A DNA stretch of 5,544 bases from contig JAJRWJ010000214.1 of NCBI GenBank assembly GCA_024276805.1, positions 1 to 5,544 on the forward strand, given 5' to 3'. The position numbers and the translations under genes were made by a program. The DNA is from Gammaproteobacteria bacterium (GTDB taxonomy: Bacteria > Pseudomonadota > Gammaproteobacteria > Methylococcales > Methylomonadaceae). The notes beneath the pieces were generated by a model. That model did not search any database and had not been told where the DNA came from. It saw only the letters and a list, made by a program, of their open reading frames with translations. Shown piece by piece: positions 1 to 5,544 of this stretch. Numbering within the stretch: position 1 is the first letter of the stretch; each line of letters starts with the position of its first letter.

Positions 1-210
1 CATGGTAAGGGTTTCATGACGCTGTATGCTTTTACGCAGAGTCTGTTCAAGGAAATGGGAGACTGGGTGGAGGCTGGAGATGTCATTGCGGCGGTAGGCA
101 AAAGCGGCGGCCGGAGTCGCGCCGGTCTTTATTTTGGCATTCGCAAAAAAGGCAGGCCGGTCAACCCAGTGAAATGGTGTAGAAAAGTGCGCAAAGGGCG
201 CACCGGATAG
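1..210 (+). CDS. envC: EnvC-like murein hydrolase activator, degenerate LytM (M23) domain, C-terminal fragment
   Basis: Only the last 69 residues are in the window; the frame is open at base 1 and ends at TAG 208-210. The fragment is the end of a LytM/M23 fold: HGKG (fragment residues 1-4), TLYAF (7-11), a turn with VGKSGG, then LYFGIR (43-48) and the closing VNPVKW. In active M23 peptidases the two matching segments read YAH and HxH; here they are YAF and LYF, so both catalytic histidines are missing. That is the signature of EnvC and related LytM proteins, which do not cut peptidoglycan but activate periplasmic amidases (AmiA/AmiB type) at the division site. EnvC is normally exported and has a long N-terminal coiled coil, which would lie upstream. 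The gene directly downstream is ctpA, 48 bases away, a common gammaproteobacterial order. Another degenerate M23 family member is the main alternative. Confidence 0.85.
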   Translation, partial: HGKGFMTLYAFTQSLFKEMGDWVEAGDVIAAVGKSGGRSRAGLYFGIRKKGRPVNPVKWCRKVRKGRTG

Positions 211-258
211 GTGAATGCGGTATCGAATATTGGCGGCTTTAATGGAGTTTTAATACAG

Positions 259-1571
259 ATGTCTAAAAAAAACCATATTTTTATTATGTCATTGGGTGTT
301 TTGCTGGGTGTTTGCCTCAGCATTGGTGGCAGTGTTTTCGCGGAGCGCGGGGATGTTTCCGGCACGCAGCAGGTCGAGTCTCTGCCCTATGAGGATTTGC
401 GCACATTTACGGAAATTTTTGGGCGCATCAAAAAGATTATGTCGAACCGGTTTCTGATAAAAAACTGCTGGAAGGAGCGATCCGGGGCATGCTGACAGAA
501 CTGGATCCACATTCGGCCTATCTGGACAGTGAGCAATATAACGAACTCAAGGTCGGCACGACCGGACAATTCGGAGGGCTGGGTATCGAGGTGACGATGG
601 AGGACGGATTTGTCAAGGTCGTCGCTCCGATCGACGATACGCCGGCCAAAAAAGCGGGCATGCGGGCCGGTGATTTGATTATCCGTCTGGATGAAAAACC
701 GGTAAAAGGGATGAGCCTGATGGATGCGGTAAAGATCATGCGCGGCAAACCAGGCAGCGAGATAAAGTTGACTGTGGTCAGGGAGGGTGAGTAGGCGCCG
801 CTCAACTTCACCATTACCCGTGCAATCATCAAGGTAAAAAGTGTCAAGCAGCGTATTTTGGAAAAGGGCTTTGGCTATATCAGGATCAGCAGTTTTCAGT
901 CCCGGACCGGGAGTAGCGTGAAAAAGGCAGTCAGGGAGTTGAAAAAGGAAAATGCTGGCAAACTGAAAGGGTTGGTTCTGGATTTGCGTAATAATCCCGG
1001 TGGCGTATTGAATGCCGCTGTCGCAGTCAGCGATGCATTTCTGAAAAGCGGTTTGATTGTCTATACCGAGGGGCGCATCGAGGATTCGGAAATGAAGTTC
1101 AGTGCCGCACCGGACGATATACTCGATGGCGCGCCAATCGTGGTTCTGATCAATGCCGGTTCGGCGTCAGCCTCGGAAATTGTCGCAGGGGCGTTGCAGG
1201 ATCACAAGCGCGCCGTCATCATGGGCGAGAAGTCCTTTGGCAAGGGTTCGGTGCAGACTATTCTGCCGACCAGCAACGGCGGCGCCGTGAAATTGACCAC
1301 GGCCCGCTACTATACACCTTCCGGTCGCTCCATTCAGGCAGAAGGCATTGTTCCCGATATTCAGCTGTCCCGGCTGAAGCTGGAAGCTTTGGACAAGCCG
1401 GTGTTCCAGCCGGTCAAAGAGGCTGACTTGTCTCGTCATTTAGAAAATGGCAATGGCAGGAAAAAATCCAGGGATGACGGGAAAGATGCTCAGAAGCAAT
1501 CCGAGATCAAGGATTATGCGTTGCATGAAGCGCTGAATCTGTTGAAAGGAATCAGTATTCTGAACAATTAG
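259..1571 (+). pseudogene. ctpA: S41 carboxyl-terminal processing protease CtpA, broken by a frameshift and an amber codon
   Basis: CtpA-type proteases are periplasmic serine proteases that trim or degrade envelope proteins, including peptidoglycan hydrolases. ATG 259 is chosen because GGAG at 244-247 precedes it by 11 bases and it opens a signal peptide (MSKKNH, hydrophobic core, cleavage likely after SVFA). The reading is open to IKK (430-435), then the family sequence continues one base back as DYVEPVSDKK in the frame starting at GAT 435. A TAG at 792-794 then interrupts that frame after VVREGE; beyond it the homology resumes at once with APLNFTITRA. Restored, the product is 437 residues, normal for the family: a PDZ domain (about 90-180) and a catalytic core containing GSASASE with nucleophile Ser304 (TCA 1167), FGKG with Lys329 (AAG 1242) and Gln333. 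The C-terminal ALNLLKG is also typical. All catalytic residues survive, so the decay is recent or the lesions are sequence errors. TAG also ends this gene and envC, so it is an ordinary stop here. Confidence 0.85.
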
Positions 1572-1576
1572 ATCAG

Positions 1577-1607
1577 CTGCTGTTTGTTCTGCTACAGCAG
1601 GATTTTT
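1577..1607 (+). terminator. Rho-independent terminator after ctpA
   Basis: CTGCTGT (1577-1583) and ACAGCAG (1594-1600) form a perfect 7-bp stem around a 10-base loop, followed two bases later by TTTTT (1603-1607). It begins 6 bases after the ctpA stop codon and is oriented to end the envC-ctpA transcript. The stem is short and the T-run modest, so termination may be incomplete. Confidence 0.65.
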
Positions 1608-1679
1608 GTATTGATGGCTGATGGCAAAACATTTGCCTAATTCTACTTTGGCAGATTACATCATCCCTTTTTTCAAGGA

Positions 1680-1778
1680 TCGTCATTCCGGCATGGACTG
1701 CCGGAATCCAGGCTCCAGGGATGGCTTGAAACATGCCGTCCATGGCACTGGATGCCCGCTTCCCGGCGAGCATGACGA
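1680..1778. repeat. MITE-like or REP-like intergenic element with inverted ends, 99 bp
   Basis: The element starts with TCGTCAT (1680-1686) and ends with the reverse complement ATGACGA (1772-1778). Each end carries its own small palindrome. The left end has ATTCCGGCA (1685-1693), a 5-base loop, and TGCCGGAAT (1699-1707). The right end has ATGCCCGC (1752-1759), a 6-base loop, and GCGAGCAT (1766-1773), paired except for one C/A position. The inner flanks also mirror each other (ATCCAG at 1706-1711 against CTGGAT at 1748-1753). From general knowledge, scattered intergenic repeats beginning CGTCATTCC with a palindrome and then ATCCAG occur in many copies in proteobacterial genomes. Copy number here cannot be seen from one window. 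It contains no convincing gene. The exact boundaries are inferred from the inverted ends. Confidence 0.6.
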
Positions 1779-1957
1779 GTTTGCGGTGAAGCGGCAAAGT
1801 AGAACTAAAAAAGTTCAATTACTTGCGGCTAATGCAGCGCGTCAAGGAAAAATGCATGCCTGTACTCGCGCCAGCCTCAGCAAAACACGATTGGCTGTTT
1901 TATTCATATTCAATGGCTTGTGGCCATAGATTATGTCGGCACGTTCTTGTTCCGGAT
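1779..1957. other. Convergent intergenic remainder, nothing recognised
   Basis: This lies between the repeat element and the hairpin after the DUF934 gene. Reading both strands I find no convincing coding sequence; the only open stretches are short, lack a Shine-Dalgarno sequence and run into the repeat. Two small inverted repeats (GAACT/AGTTC at 1802-1816 and ATGGC/GCCAT at 1913-1927) have only 5-bp stems and could be chance. It may be decayed coding or repeat DNA, but nothing shows which. Confidence 0.5.
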
Positions 1958-1986
1958 TAGTTCCCGTCTATAATTGACGGGAACTA
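1958..1986 (-). terminator. Strong hairpin beyond the cysI-DUF934 operon, probable transcript 3' end
   Basis: TAGTTCCCGTC (1958-1968) and GACGGGAACTA (1976-1986) form a perfect 11-bp stem with a 7-base AT-rich loop. It lies 21 bases past the DUF934 stop codon on the minus strand, where an operon terminator is expected. However, neither strand has a T-run after the stem, so it is not a textbook intrinsic terminator. It may instead stabilise a 3' end produced by Rho-dependent termination, or act in both directions between the converging transcripts. Confidence 0.45.
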
Positions 1987-2007
1987 CCTGGATAATGTTG
2001 CCGGGTG

Positions 2008-2460
2008 CTATCGGGTCGATTGCTGGTAGGTTACGCTAAAGTCATCCAGCCTGGGAATTGCCTCCTCCAGGTTTTCATCGTAGGCGGGGCTCATGGAGTC
2101 GAAGCCGACCCGGTACAGATAGAACAGCTGATCCCGCAGGAAGTTGCCGGTTGCCCTGATTTCTCCATTGTAATGATAATGTTTTCTCAGTCGACGGGCT
2201 TGTGAAAAGTTGCGGCCGTCGGTAAACACCGGGAAATTCAACTCTATGAGCTGGAATTTGTCCAGATCGGCCGCGATTTCGGCAATGTCCTGGTCCGGCT
2301 CCAGCCTGATCCCCAGATTGCCGGCATGGTTCAGCAGCCGGTCTTTTTCGGCCTGCCAGCGGTCCAGCGTGACGACGATATCGCCATCTGCCAGAGGCGC
2401 GTCATCGGCAACGAAAGTCCAGGTATCCTCGACAATTTTTTTATCTTTAATTATTTTCAT
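2008..2460 (-). CDS. DUF934 family protein, sulfite-reductase-associated
   Basis: This 150-residue, probably cytoplasmic protein has no signal peptide or membrane segment. It matches the DUF934 family (COG3749), often annotated as an oxidoreductase probably involved in sulfite reduction; the biochemical role is not established. Recognisable family segments are DTWTFV near the N-terminus (12-17), IRLEPDQD (51-58), the strongly conserved LNFPVFTDGRNFSQARRLR (74-92), and GEIRATGNFLRDQLFYLYRVGFD (about 99-121). ATG 2460 is chosen because the family begins at about MKIIKD and AGAG lies 7 bases upstream. An in-frame ATG at 2490 would add ten residues lying inside the reductase coding region. The start overlaps the end of the upstream reductase gene by 14 bases, which implies one transcript and probable translational coupling. 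It has no cysteines that could bind a metal cluster, so an accessory or electron-delivery partner role is inference from context only. Confidence 0.85.
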   Translation of the reverse strand: MKIIKDKKIVEDTWTFVADDAPLADGDIVVTLDRWQAEKDRLLNHAGNLGIRLEPDQDIAEIAADLDKFQLIELNFPVFTDGRNFSQARRLRKHYHYNGEIRATGNFLRDQLFYLYRVGFDSMSPAYDENLEEAIPRLDDFSVTYQQSTR

Positions 2461-4099
2461 AAACTCGCTCTTTGAATGGGTCGATGCCAAGCCGTTTTAC
2501 CGTATCCAGGAATTTTTCCTGGTCGTGGCGTTTTTCAACATAAACTTCGAGGATGTCGCTGATGGCGGTGGTGATCCGGTCTTTTGCCACGGCGGGGCCC
2601 AGTCGTTGGCCGATGGCGGCCTGGTTTTCCGAACAGCCGCCCAGGGTGATCTGGTACCATTCGGCGCCTTTTTTATCCACCCCCAGAATGCCGATATGGC
2701 CCACGCTCTGATGCGCGCAGCCATTCATGCAGCCGGACATGTTGATGTTGATTTCGCCCAGGTCGTGAACATAGTCCAGATCGTCCAGGGCTTCGTTGAT
2801 TTCTCTGGCGATGCCTATCGAACCGGCATTCGCCAGAGAACAGAAATCCAGTCCGGGGCAGCAGATCATGTCCGTGGCGGTGCCAATATTGGCTGTGGCC
2901 AGTTTGATTTGATCGAGCTGCTGCCAGAGGGCATACAGGTCGGCCTGCTTGACATCGGCAAACAGCAGATTCTGTCTGTGGGTGCTGCGCACTTCGCCGA
3001 AGCTGTATTGCTCGGCCAGGGTGGCGATGGCGTCGAGCTGTTCGGCGCTAATGTCGCCTGGTGGCGAATCCGGCGCCTTCAGGGATACGAAAACGGCCCT
3101 ATAGCCGGGAATTCTATGCTCTCTGGTGTTGAATTTGACCCAGGCGGCAAAATCTGAATTCTGTTGCAGGTGTATCCCGAAGCTGCTGTCCTGGTCGGCG
3201 TCGGGTTCATAAGCCGGAGGGGCAAAGTAGGATTTTATCTGTTCGATGCGCTGGTCGCTGAGTTCCATGTGGTCTTTGATGCGCAGCCATTCCGCTTCCA
3301 CCATTTCGGTAAATTTGTCCACGCCTGTTTCCTTGACCAGGATTTTGATGCGTGCTTTATATTTATTGTCCCGACGCCCATGAAGGTTATAGATACGCAG
3401 TATCGCCTCGAGGTAGGAAAGCAGGTGCTTCTTTTCCAGAAAGGGCCGGATCGTCTTGCCAATCACCGGTGTGCGTCCCAACCCCCCTCCGGCCAGGATT
3501 CTGAAGCCGATTTCGCCCTGTTCATTGGCGACCAGATGTATGCCGATATCGTGCAGCTGTGTCGCGGCCCGGTCGGTGCCGGCGCCACTGACGGCAATCT
3601 TGAATTTGCGGGGTAAATAGGCGAATTCCGGGTGAAAAGTGGACCACTGACGAATAATTTCACAGTACGGGCGTGGGTCTTCGATTTCATCTTTGCAGAC
3701 CCCGGCCAAGGGATCTGTGGTGGTGTTGCGCAGGCAGTTGCCGCTGGTCTGGATGGCATGCATCTGCACGCTGGCGAGCTGTTCCAGTATCTCGGGCACC
3801 TTTTCCAGCTGAGGCCAGTTGTACTGGACATTTTGTCGGGTGGAAATATGCGCATAACCCTTATCGTAAGTACGTGCAATGTGGGCGAGTTTGCGTAGCT
3901 GCTTTGCCGACAGCAGACCATAGGGCACGGCTACCCGGAGCATCGGAGCGTGGGTCTGGATGTAGAGCCCGTTCATCAGACGCAGAGCGCGAAATTGGTC
4001 TTCGGGGAGTTTTCCCTGCAGGAAGCGCTGAGTCTGCTCCCTGAATTGGGCAACACGCTCTTCGAGAATAGTTTGGTCGTCTTGGTTGTATTGGTACAT
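2447..4099 (-). CDS. cysI: Siroheme/[4Fe-4S] sulfite reductase hemoprotein (CysI type, nitrite/sulfite reductase family)
   Basis: The 550-residue product belongs to the COG0155 hemoproteins, which carry out the six-electron reduction of sulfite to sulfide in cytoplasmic sulfate assimilation. Length is close to E. coli CysI (570). The two ferredoxin-like half repeats and siroheme domains are present. The cluster ligands are CPGLDFC (Cys414, Cys420) and CMNGC (Cys457, Cys461), the expected CX5C and CX3C pair, with Cys461 bridging to siroheme. Anion- and siroheme-binding basic residues are seen in STRQNVQ (Arg88), NCLRN (Arg124) and RKFKIAV (Lys165, Lys167). The start at ATG 4099 fits the family N-terminus (MYQYNQDD), although the Shine-Dalgarno is weak. 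No flavoprotein CysJ gene is in the window, so the electron donor is unknown and may be ferredoxin. Nitrite reduction is an alternative, but the DUF934 partner favours sulfite. The gene is intact. Confidence 0.93.
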   Translation of the reverse strand: MYQYNQDDQTILEERVAQFREQTQRFLQGKLPEDQFRALRLMNGLYIQTHAPMLRVAVPYGLLSAKQLRKLAHIARTYDKGYAHISTRQNVQYNWPQLEKVPEILEQLASVQMHAIQTSGNCLRNTTTDPLAGVCKDEIEDPRPYCEIIRQWSTFHPEFAYLPRKFKIAVSGAGTDRAATQLHDIGIHLVANEQGEIGFRILAGGGLGRTPVIGKTIRPFLEKKHLLSYLEAILRIYNLHGRRDNKYKARIKILVKETGVDKFTEMVEAEWLRIKDHMELSDQRIEQIKSYFAPPAYEPDADQDSSFGIHLQQNSDFAAWVKFNTREHRIPGYRAVFVSLKAPDSPPGDISAEQLDAIATLAEQYSFGEVRSTHRQNLLFADVKQADLYALWQQLDQIKLATANIGTATDMICCPGLDFCSLANAGSIGIAREINEALDDLDYVHDLGEININMSGCMNGCAHQSVGHIGILGVDKKGAEWYQITLGGCSENQAAIGQRLGPAVAKDRITTAISDILEVYVEKRHDQEKFLDTVKRLGIDPFKERVYENN

Positions 4100-4147
4100 G
4101 TTGAAGTTATCTGGTCCAGAAGGGTTGATCTGGGAAACAAATTTTTT

Positions 4148-4176
4148 ATGATATACCGCAAGGCATAGAATGACAA
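4148..4176 (-). promoter_or_regulatory. Sigma70-type promoter for cysI-DUF934
   Basis: On the minus strand, TTGTCA (4176-4171) and TATCAT (4153-4148) each match the sigma70 consensus at five of six positions and are separated by exactly 17 bases. Transcription would start near 4140, giving a leader of about 40 bases before ATG 4099. I could not identify a convincing CysB-type operator. Confidence 0.6.
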
Positions 4177-4199
4177 AGATTATCGTTAAATGGTACTAT
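4170..4199 (+). promoter_or_regulatory. Candidate divergent promoter for nhaD
   Basis: ATGACA (4170-4175, five of six to the -35 consensus) and TACTAT (4194-4199, four of six to the -10 consensus) are 18 bases apart. If used, transcription starts near 4206 and the nhaD leader is about 100 bases and includes the hairpin at 4241-4264. The match is only moderate and other start sites are possible. Confidence 0.3.
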
Positions 4200-4240
4200 T
4201 CGCAACAGAAAGTCATGGCTGGCTTTTTACCTGATTTTTT

Positions 4241-4264
4241 TGACTGCGCCCCGTGGCGCAGTCA
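4241..4264 (+). promoter_or_regulatory. Perfect 10-bp hairpin in the probable nhaD leader
   Basis: TGACTGCGCC (4241-4250) and GGCGCAGTCA (4255-4264) pair perfectly around a CCGT loop. A T-run (4235-4241) lies before the stem. On the plus strand a T-rich stretch (4271-4284) begins about 6 bases after it. In the minus direction it would be followed by A, so it is not an intrinsic terminator on that strand. On the plus strand it could be a weak attenuator or an mRNA-stabilising leader structure upstream of nhaD. It could also block read-through between the divergent genes. Confidence 0.45.
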
Positions 4265-4293
4265 GCGTAGTTGTTTTTGTTTTTCTGGACAAT

Positions 4294-4301
4294 AGGGGGG
4301 G
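4294..4301 (+). promoter_or_regulatory. Shine-Dalgarno with G7 tract that decides the nhaD TTG start
   Basis: AGGGGGGG ends 7 bases before TTG 4309 (4 bases before an alternative TTG at 4306). No ATG occurs in the nhaD frame upstream of the first conserved segment, and the GTG at 4301 is in another frame, so this site supports a TTG start. Confidence 0.6.
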
Positions 4302-4308
4302 TGTTTTG

Positions 4309-5544
4309 TTGCGTTTATTTTTTGTTCTTCTGGTTTTGCTGATTCCTGAACTGGCTCTGGCTGCTGATTTTAAAAATCTCGGGCTGACCGGCACCGAGCG
4401 GGGAATCTATGCCGTTTTGATCTTCATCATCGCCTATGGCTTCGTCATGGCCGAGGAATTCACCGGTCTGCGCAAGTCCAAACCGGTCATTCTGGCTGCC
4501 GGCATCATCTGGGCCCATGCCGCATACCTGGCGAACTCCAACGGTATTCCCGCCTCGGAAATGCACCGGGTTTTCGAAAACAACCTGATCGAATACGCGG
4601 AGCTGTTGTTGTTTCTGCTGGTGGCGATGACCTATATCAATGCCATGGCGGAACGGAATGTCTTCGAGGCGCTGCGATCATGGCTGGTGCACAAGGAGTT
4701 TGGCTATCGGCAGTTGTTCTGGATTACCGGCATCATCACTTTTTTTCTTTCCGCTGTGGCCGACAATCTGACTGCTGCCCTGCTGGTCGGCGCAGTGGTC
4801 ATGGCAGTGGGTGCCAATAATGCTCAATTTGTCGCGGTGGGCTTTGTCAATCTGGTGGTTGCGGCCAATGCCGGGGGAGCCTTCAGTCCCTTTGGCGATA
4901 TCACCACACTAATGGTCTGGCAGGCGGGATATGTGGAATTCTTTGACTTCTTCAAGCTGTTCATTCCCTCGGTGGTCAACTATGCCGTGCCCGCTGCATT
5001 CATGCATTTTGCCGTACCGGATGAGCCGGCCAGTCACGCGGTCGAGGAAACGATGGTAAAAATGAAGCCGGGAGGTATCCAGGTTTGTGTGTTGTTTGCG
5101 TTGACCATCGCCATTGCCATCAGCTTCAAGCAGGTACTGCATCTGCCACCATTCATGGGCATGATGACCGGTCTGTCGCTGCTGATGCTGTACGGATTCA
5201 GACTGCAAAAGCTGTATGCGACCAGTGAGGAAAAGGAATACGATATTTTCGAAAAAGTCCGCGATGCCGAATGGGATACGCTGTTCTTTTTCTTCGGCGT
5301 GGTTTTCGCGGTCGGTGGACTTGGTTACATCGGTTATCTGGAGCTGCTGTCAGGGGCCATGTACGATACTCTGGGTGCGACAAGCGCCAATATCCTGGTC
5401 GGCATGCTTTCCGCCATCGTGGATAACATTCCGGTGATGTTTGCGGTGTTGAACATGAATCTGAATATGGATCTGTATCAATGGCTGCTGGTGACCCTGA
5501 CAGCCGGGGTTGGCGGCTCGATGCTGTCCATTGGCTCCGCGGCC
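4309..5544 (+). CDS. nhaD: NhaD-type Na+/H+ antiporter, incomplete at the window end
   Basis: NhaD exports Na+ (and Li+) from the cytoplasm in exchange for protons across the inner membrane, supporting salt and alkaline-pH tolerance. The visible 412 residues are open to the window edge; NhaD proteins are usually about 470-480 residues, so only the last helices are missing. TTG 4309 is chosen from the Shine-Dalgarno and because it opens a hydrophobic leader (MRLFFVLLVLLIPELALA) typical of the family. The family segments follow in order: AYGFVMAEEF and LRKSKPVILAAGIIWA, SAVADNLTAAL (Asp152), NAGGAFSPFGDITT (187-200), the cytoplasmic-loop segment EKVRDAEWDTLFFFFG, IVDNIPVMFAVL (Asp372) and TAGVGGSMLSIGSAA at the edge. 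Multiple hydrophobic helices fit the ArsB/NhaB/NhaD ion transporter superfamily. It is transcribed away from cysI across a 209-base gap. No frameshift is seen. Confidence 0.93.
   Translation, partial: MRLFFVLLVLLIPELALAADFKNLGLTGTERGIYAVLIFIIAYGFVMAEEFTGLRKSKPVILAAGIIWAHAAYLANSNGIPASEMHRVFENNLIEYAELLLFLLVAMTYINAMAERNVFEALRSWLVHKEFGYRQLFWITGIITFFLSAVADNLTAALLVGAVVMAVGANNAQFVAVGFVNLVVAANAGGAFSPFGDITTLMVWQAGYVEFFDFFKLFIPSVVNYAVPAAFMHFAVPDEPASHAVEETMVKMKPGGIQVCVLFALTIAIAISFKQVLHLPPFMGMMTGLSLLMLYGFRLQKLYATSEEKEYDIFEKVRDAEWDTLFFFFGVVFAVGGLGYIGYLELLSGAMYDTLGATSANILVGMLSAIVDNIPVMFAVLNMNLNMDLYQWLLVTLTAGVGGSMLSIGSAA

Noticed and set aside
265..272. A8 run at codons 3-5 of ctpA as a slippage site that could restore the downstream frame
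   Set aside because: One added A would give the correct downstream frame, but that frame meets TGA at about 390 and destroys the signal peptide, so it cannot rescue the gene.
792..794. TAG in ctpA as a recoded amino acid (pyrrolysine or suppressed amber)
   Set aside because: TAG ends both envC and ctpA normally, no pyl genes or suppressor tRNA are in view, and the separate frameshift already breaks the gene.
1623..1637. GGCAAA/TTTGCC small inverted repeat as an operator or second terminator
   Set aside because: A 6-bp stem with a 3-base loop, no T-run and no adjacent promoter; easily chance.
1621..1929. A 102-codon open frame on the plus strand and an opposing one at 1573-1818
   Set aside because: Both run through the palindromic repeat element, and neither has a ribosome site or protein-like composition.
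2210..3157. A 315-codon open frame on the plus strand
   Set aside because: It lies wholly antisense to the intact sulfite reductase and DUF934 genes, resembles no family, and arises from the base composition of the opposite strand.
3164..3616. A 150-codon open frame on the plus strand
   Set aside because: Antisense to conserved cysI codons, with no Shine-Dalgarno or family resemblance.
4240..4268. TTGACT at 4240 as the -35 box of an nhaD promoter
   Set aside because: No acceptable -10 box lies 16-18 bases downstream; the sequence is part of the hairpin stem.
4301..4303. GTG as the nhaD start
   Set aside because: It is in a different frame from the antiporter and its own frame closes quickly.
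1..5544. CRISPR array, tRNA, rRNA, integrase or phage genes
   Set aside because: No regularly spaced repeats, no tRNA-like cloverleaf and no mobile-element protein motifs were found on either strand.

Overview
The window reads as chromosomal DNA from a gammaproteobacterium. The main support is the pair envC then ctpA on the plus strand, a common cell-envelope arrangement in that class. A CysI-type sulfite reductase followed by a DUF934 gene and an NhaD-type sodium/proton antiporter also fit, and NhaD is frequent in marine, halophilic or alkaliphilic members. A sulfur-oxidising or methanotrophic lineage is possible, but the sequence does not settle the genus.

Layout. Bases 1-210 hold the C-terminal end of an EnvC-like murein hydrolase activator (plus strand). 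Bases 259-1571 hold a full-length S41 C-terminal processing protease (ctpA, plus strand) broken twice: a one-base frameshift at about 430-435 and an in-frame amber codon at 792-794. A stem-loop with a T-run follows it (1577-1607). The 436-base convergent gap (1572-2007) also carries a 99-base MITE-like inverted-repeat element and an 11-bp hairpin just beyond the end of the opposing operon. Bases 2008-4099 (minus strand) hold a two-gene unit: a siroheme/[4Fe-4S] sulfite (or nitrite) reductase hemoprotein and, overlapping its end by 14 bases, a DUF934 protein. A 209-base divergent gap (4100-4308) contains a good sigma70-type promoter for the reductase, a weaker candidate promoter pointing the other way, a perfect 10-bp hairpin and a G7 Shine-Dalgarno tract. 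From 4309 to the window end runs nhaD (plus strand, incomplete), apparently starting at TTG.

Functionally there are three units: peptidoglycan and envelope maintenance (envC-ctpA), assimilatory sulfur reduction (cysI-DUF934), and sodium/pH homeostasis (nhaD). I see no mobile-element genes, CRISPR array, tRNA or rRNA. I found no clear undescribed system. The points most worth a second look are the doubly broken but otherwise well-preserved ctpA, the MITE-like repeat, the structured nhaD leader, and the uncharacterised DUF934 partner of the sulfite reductase.
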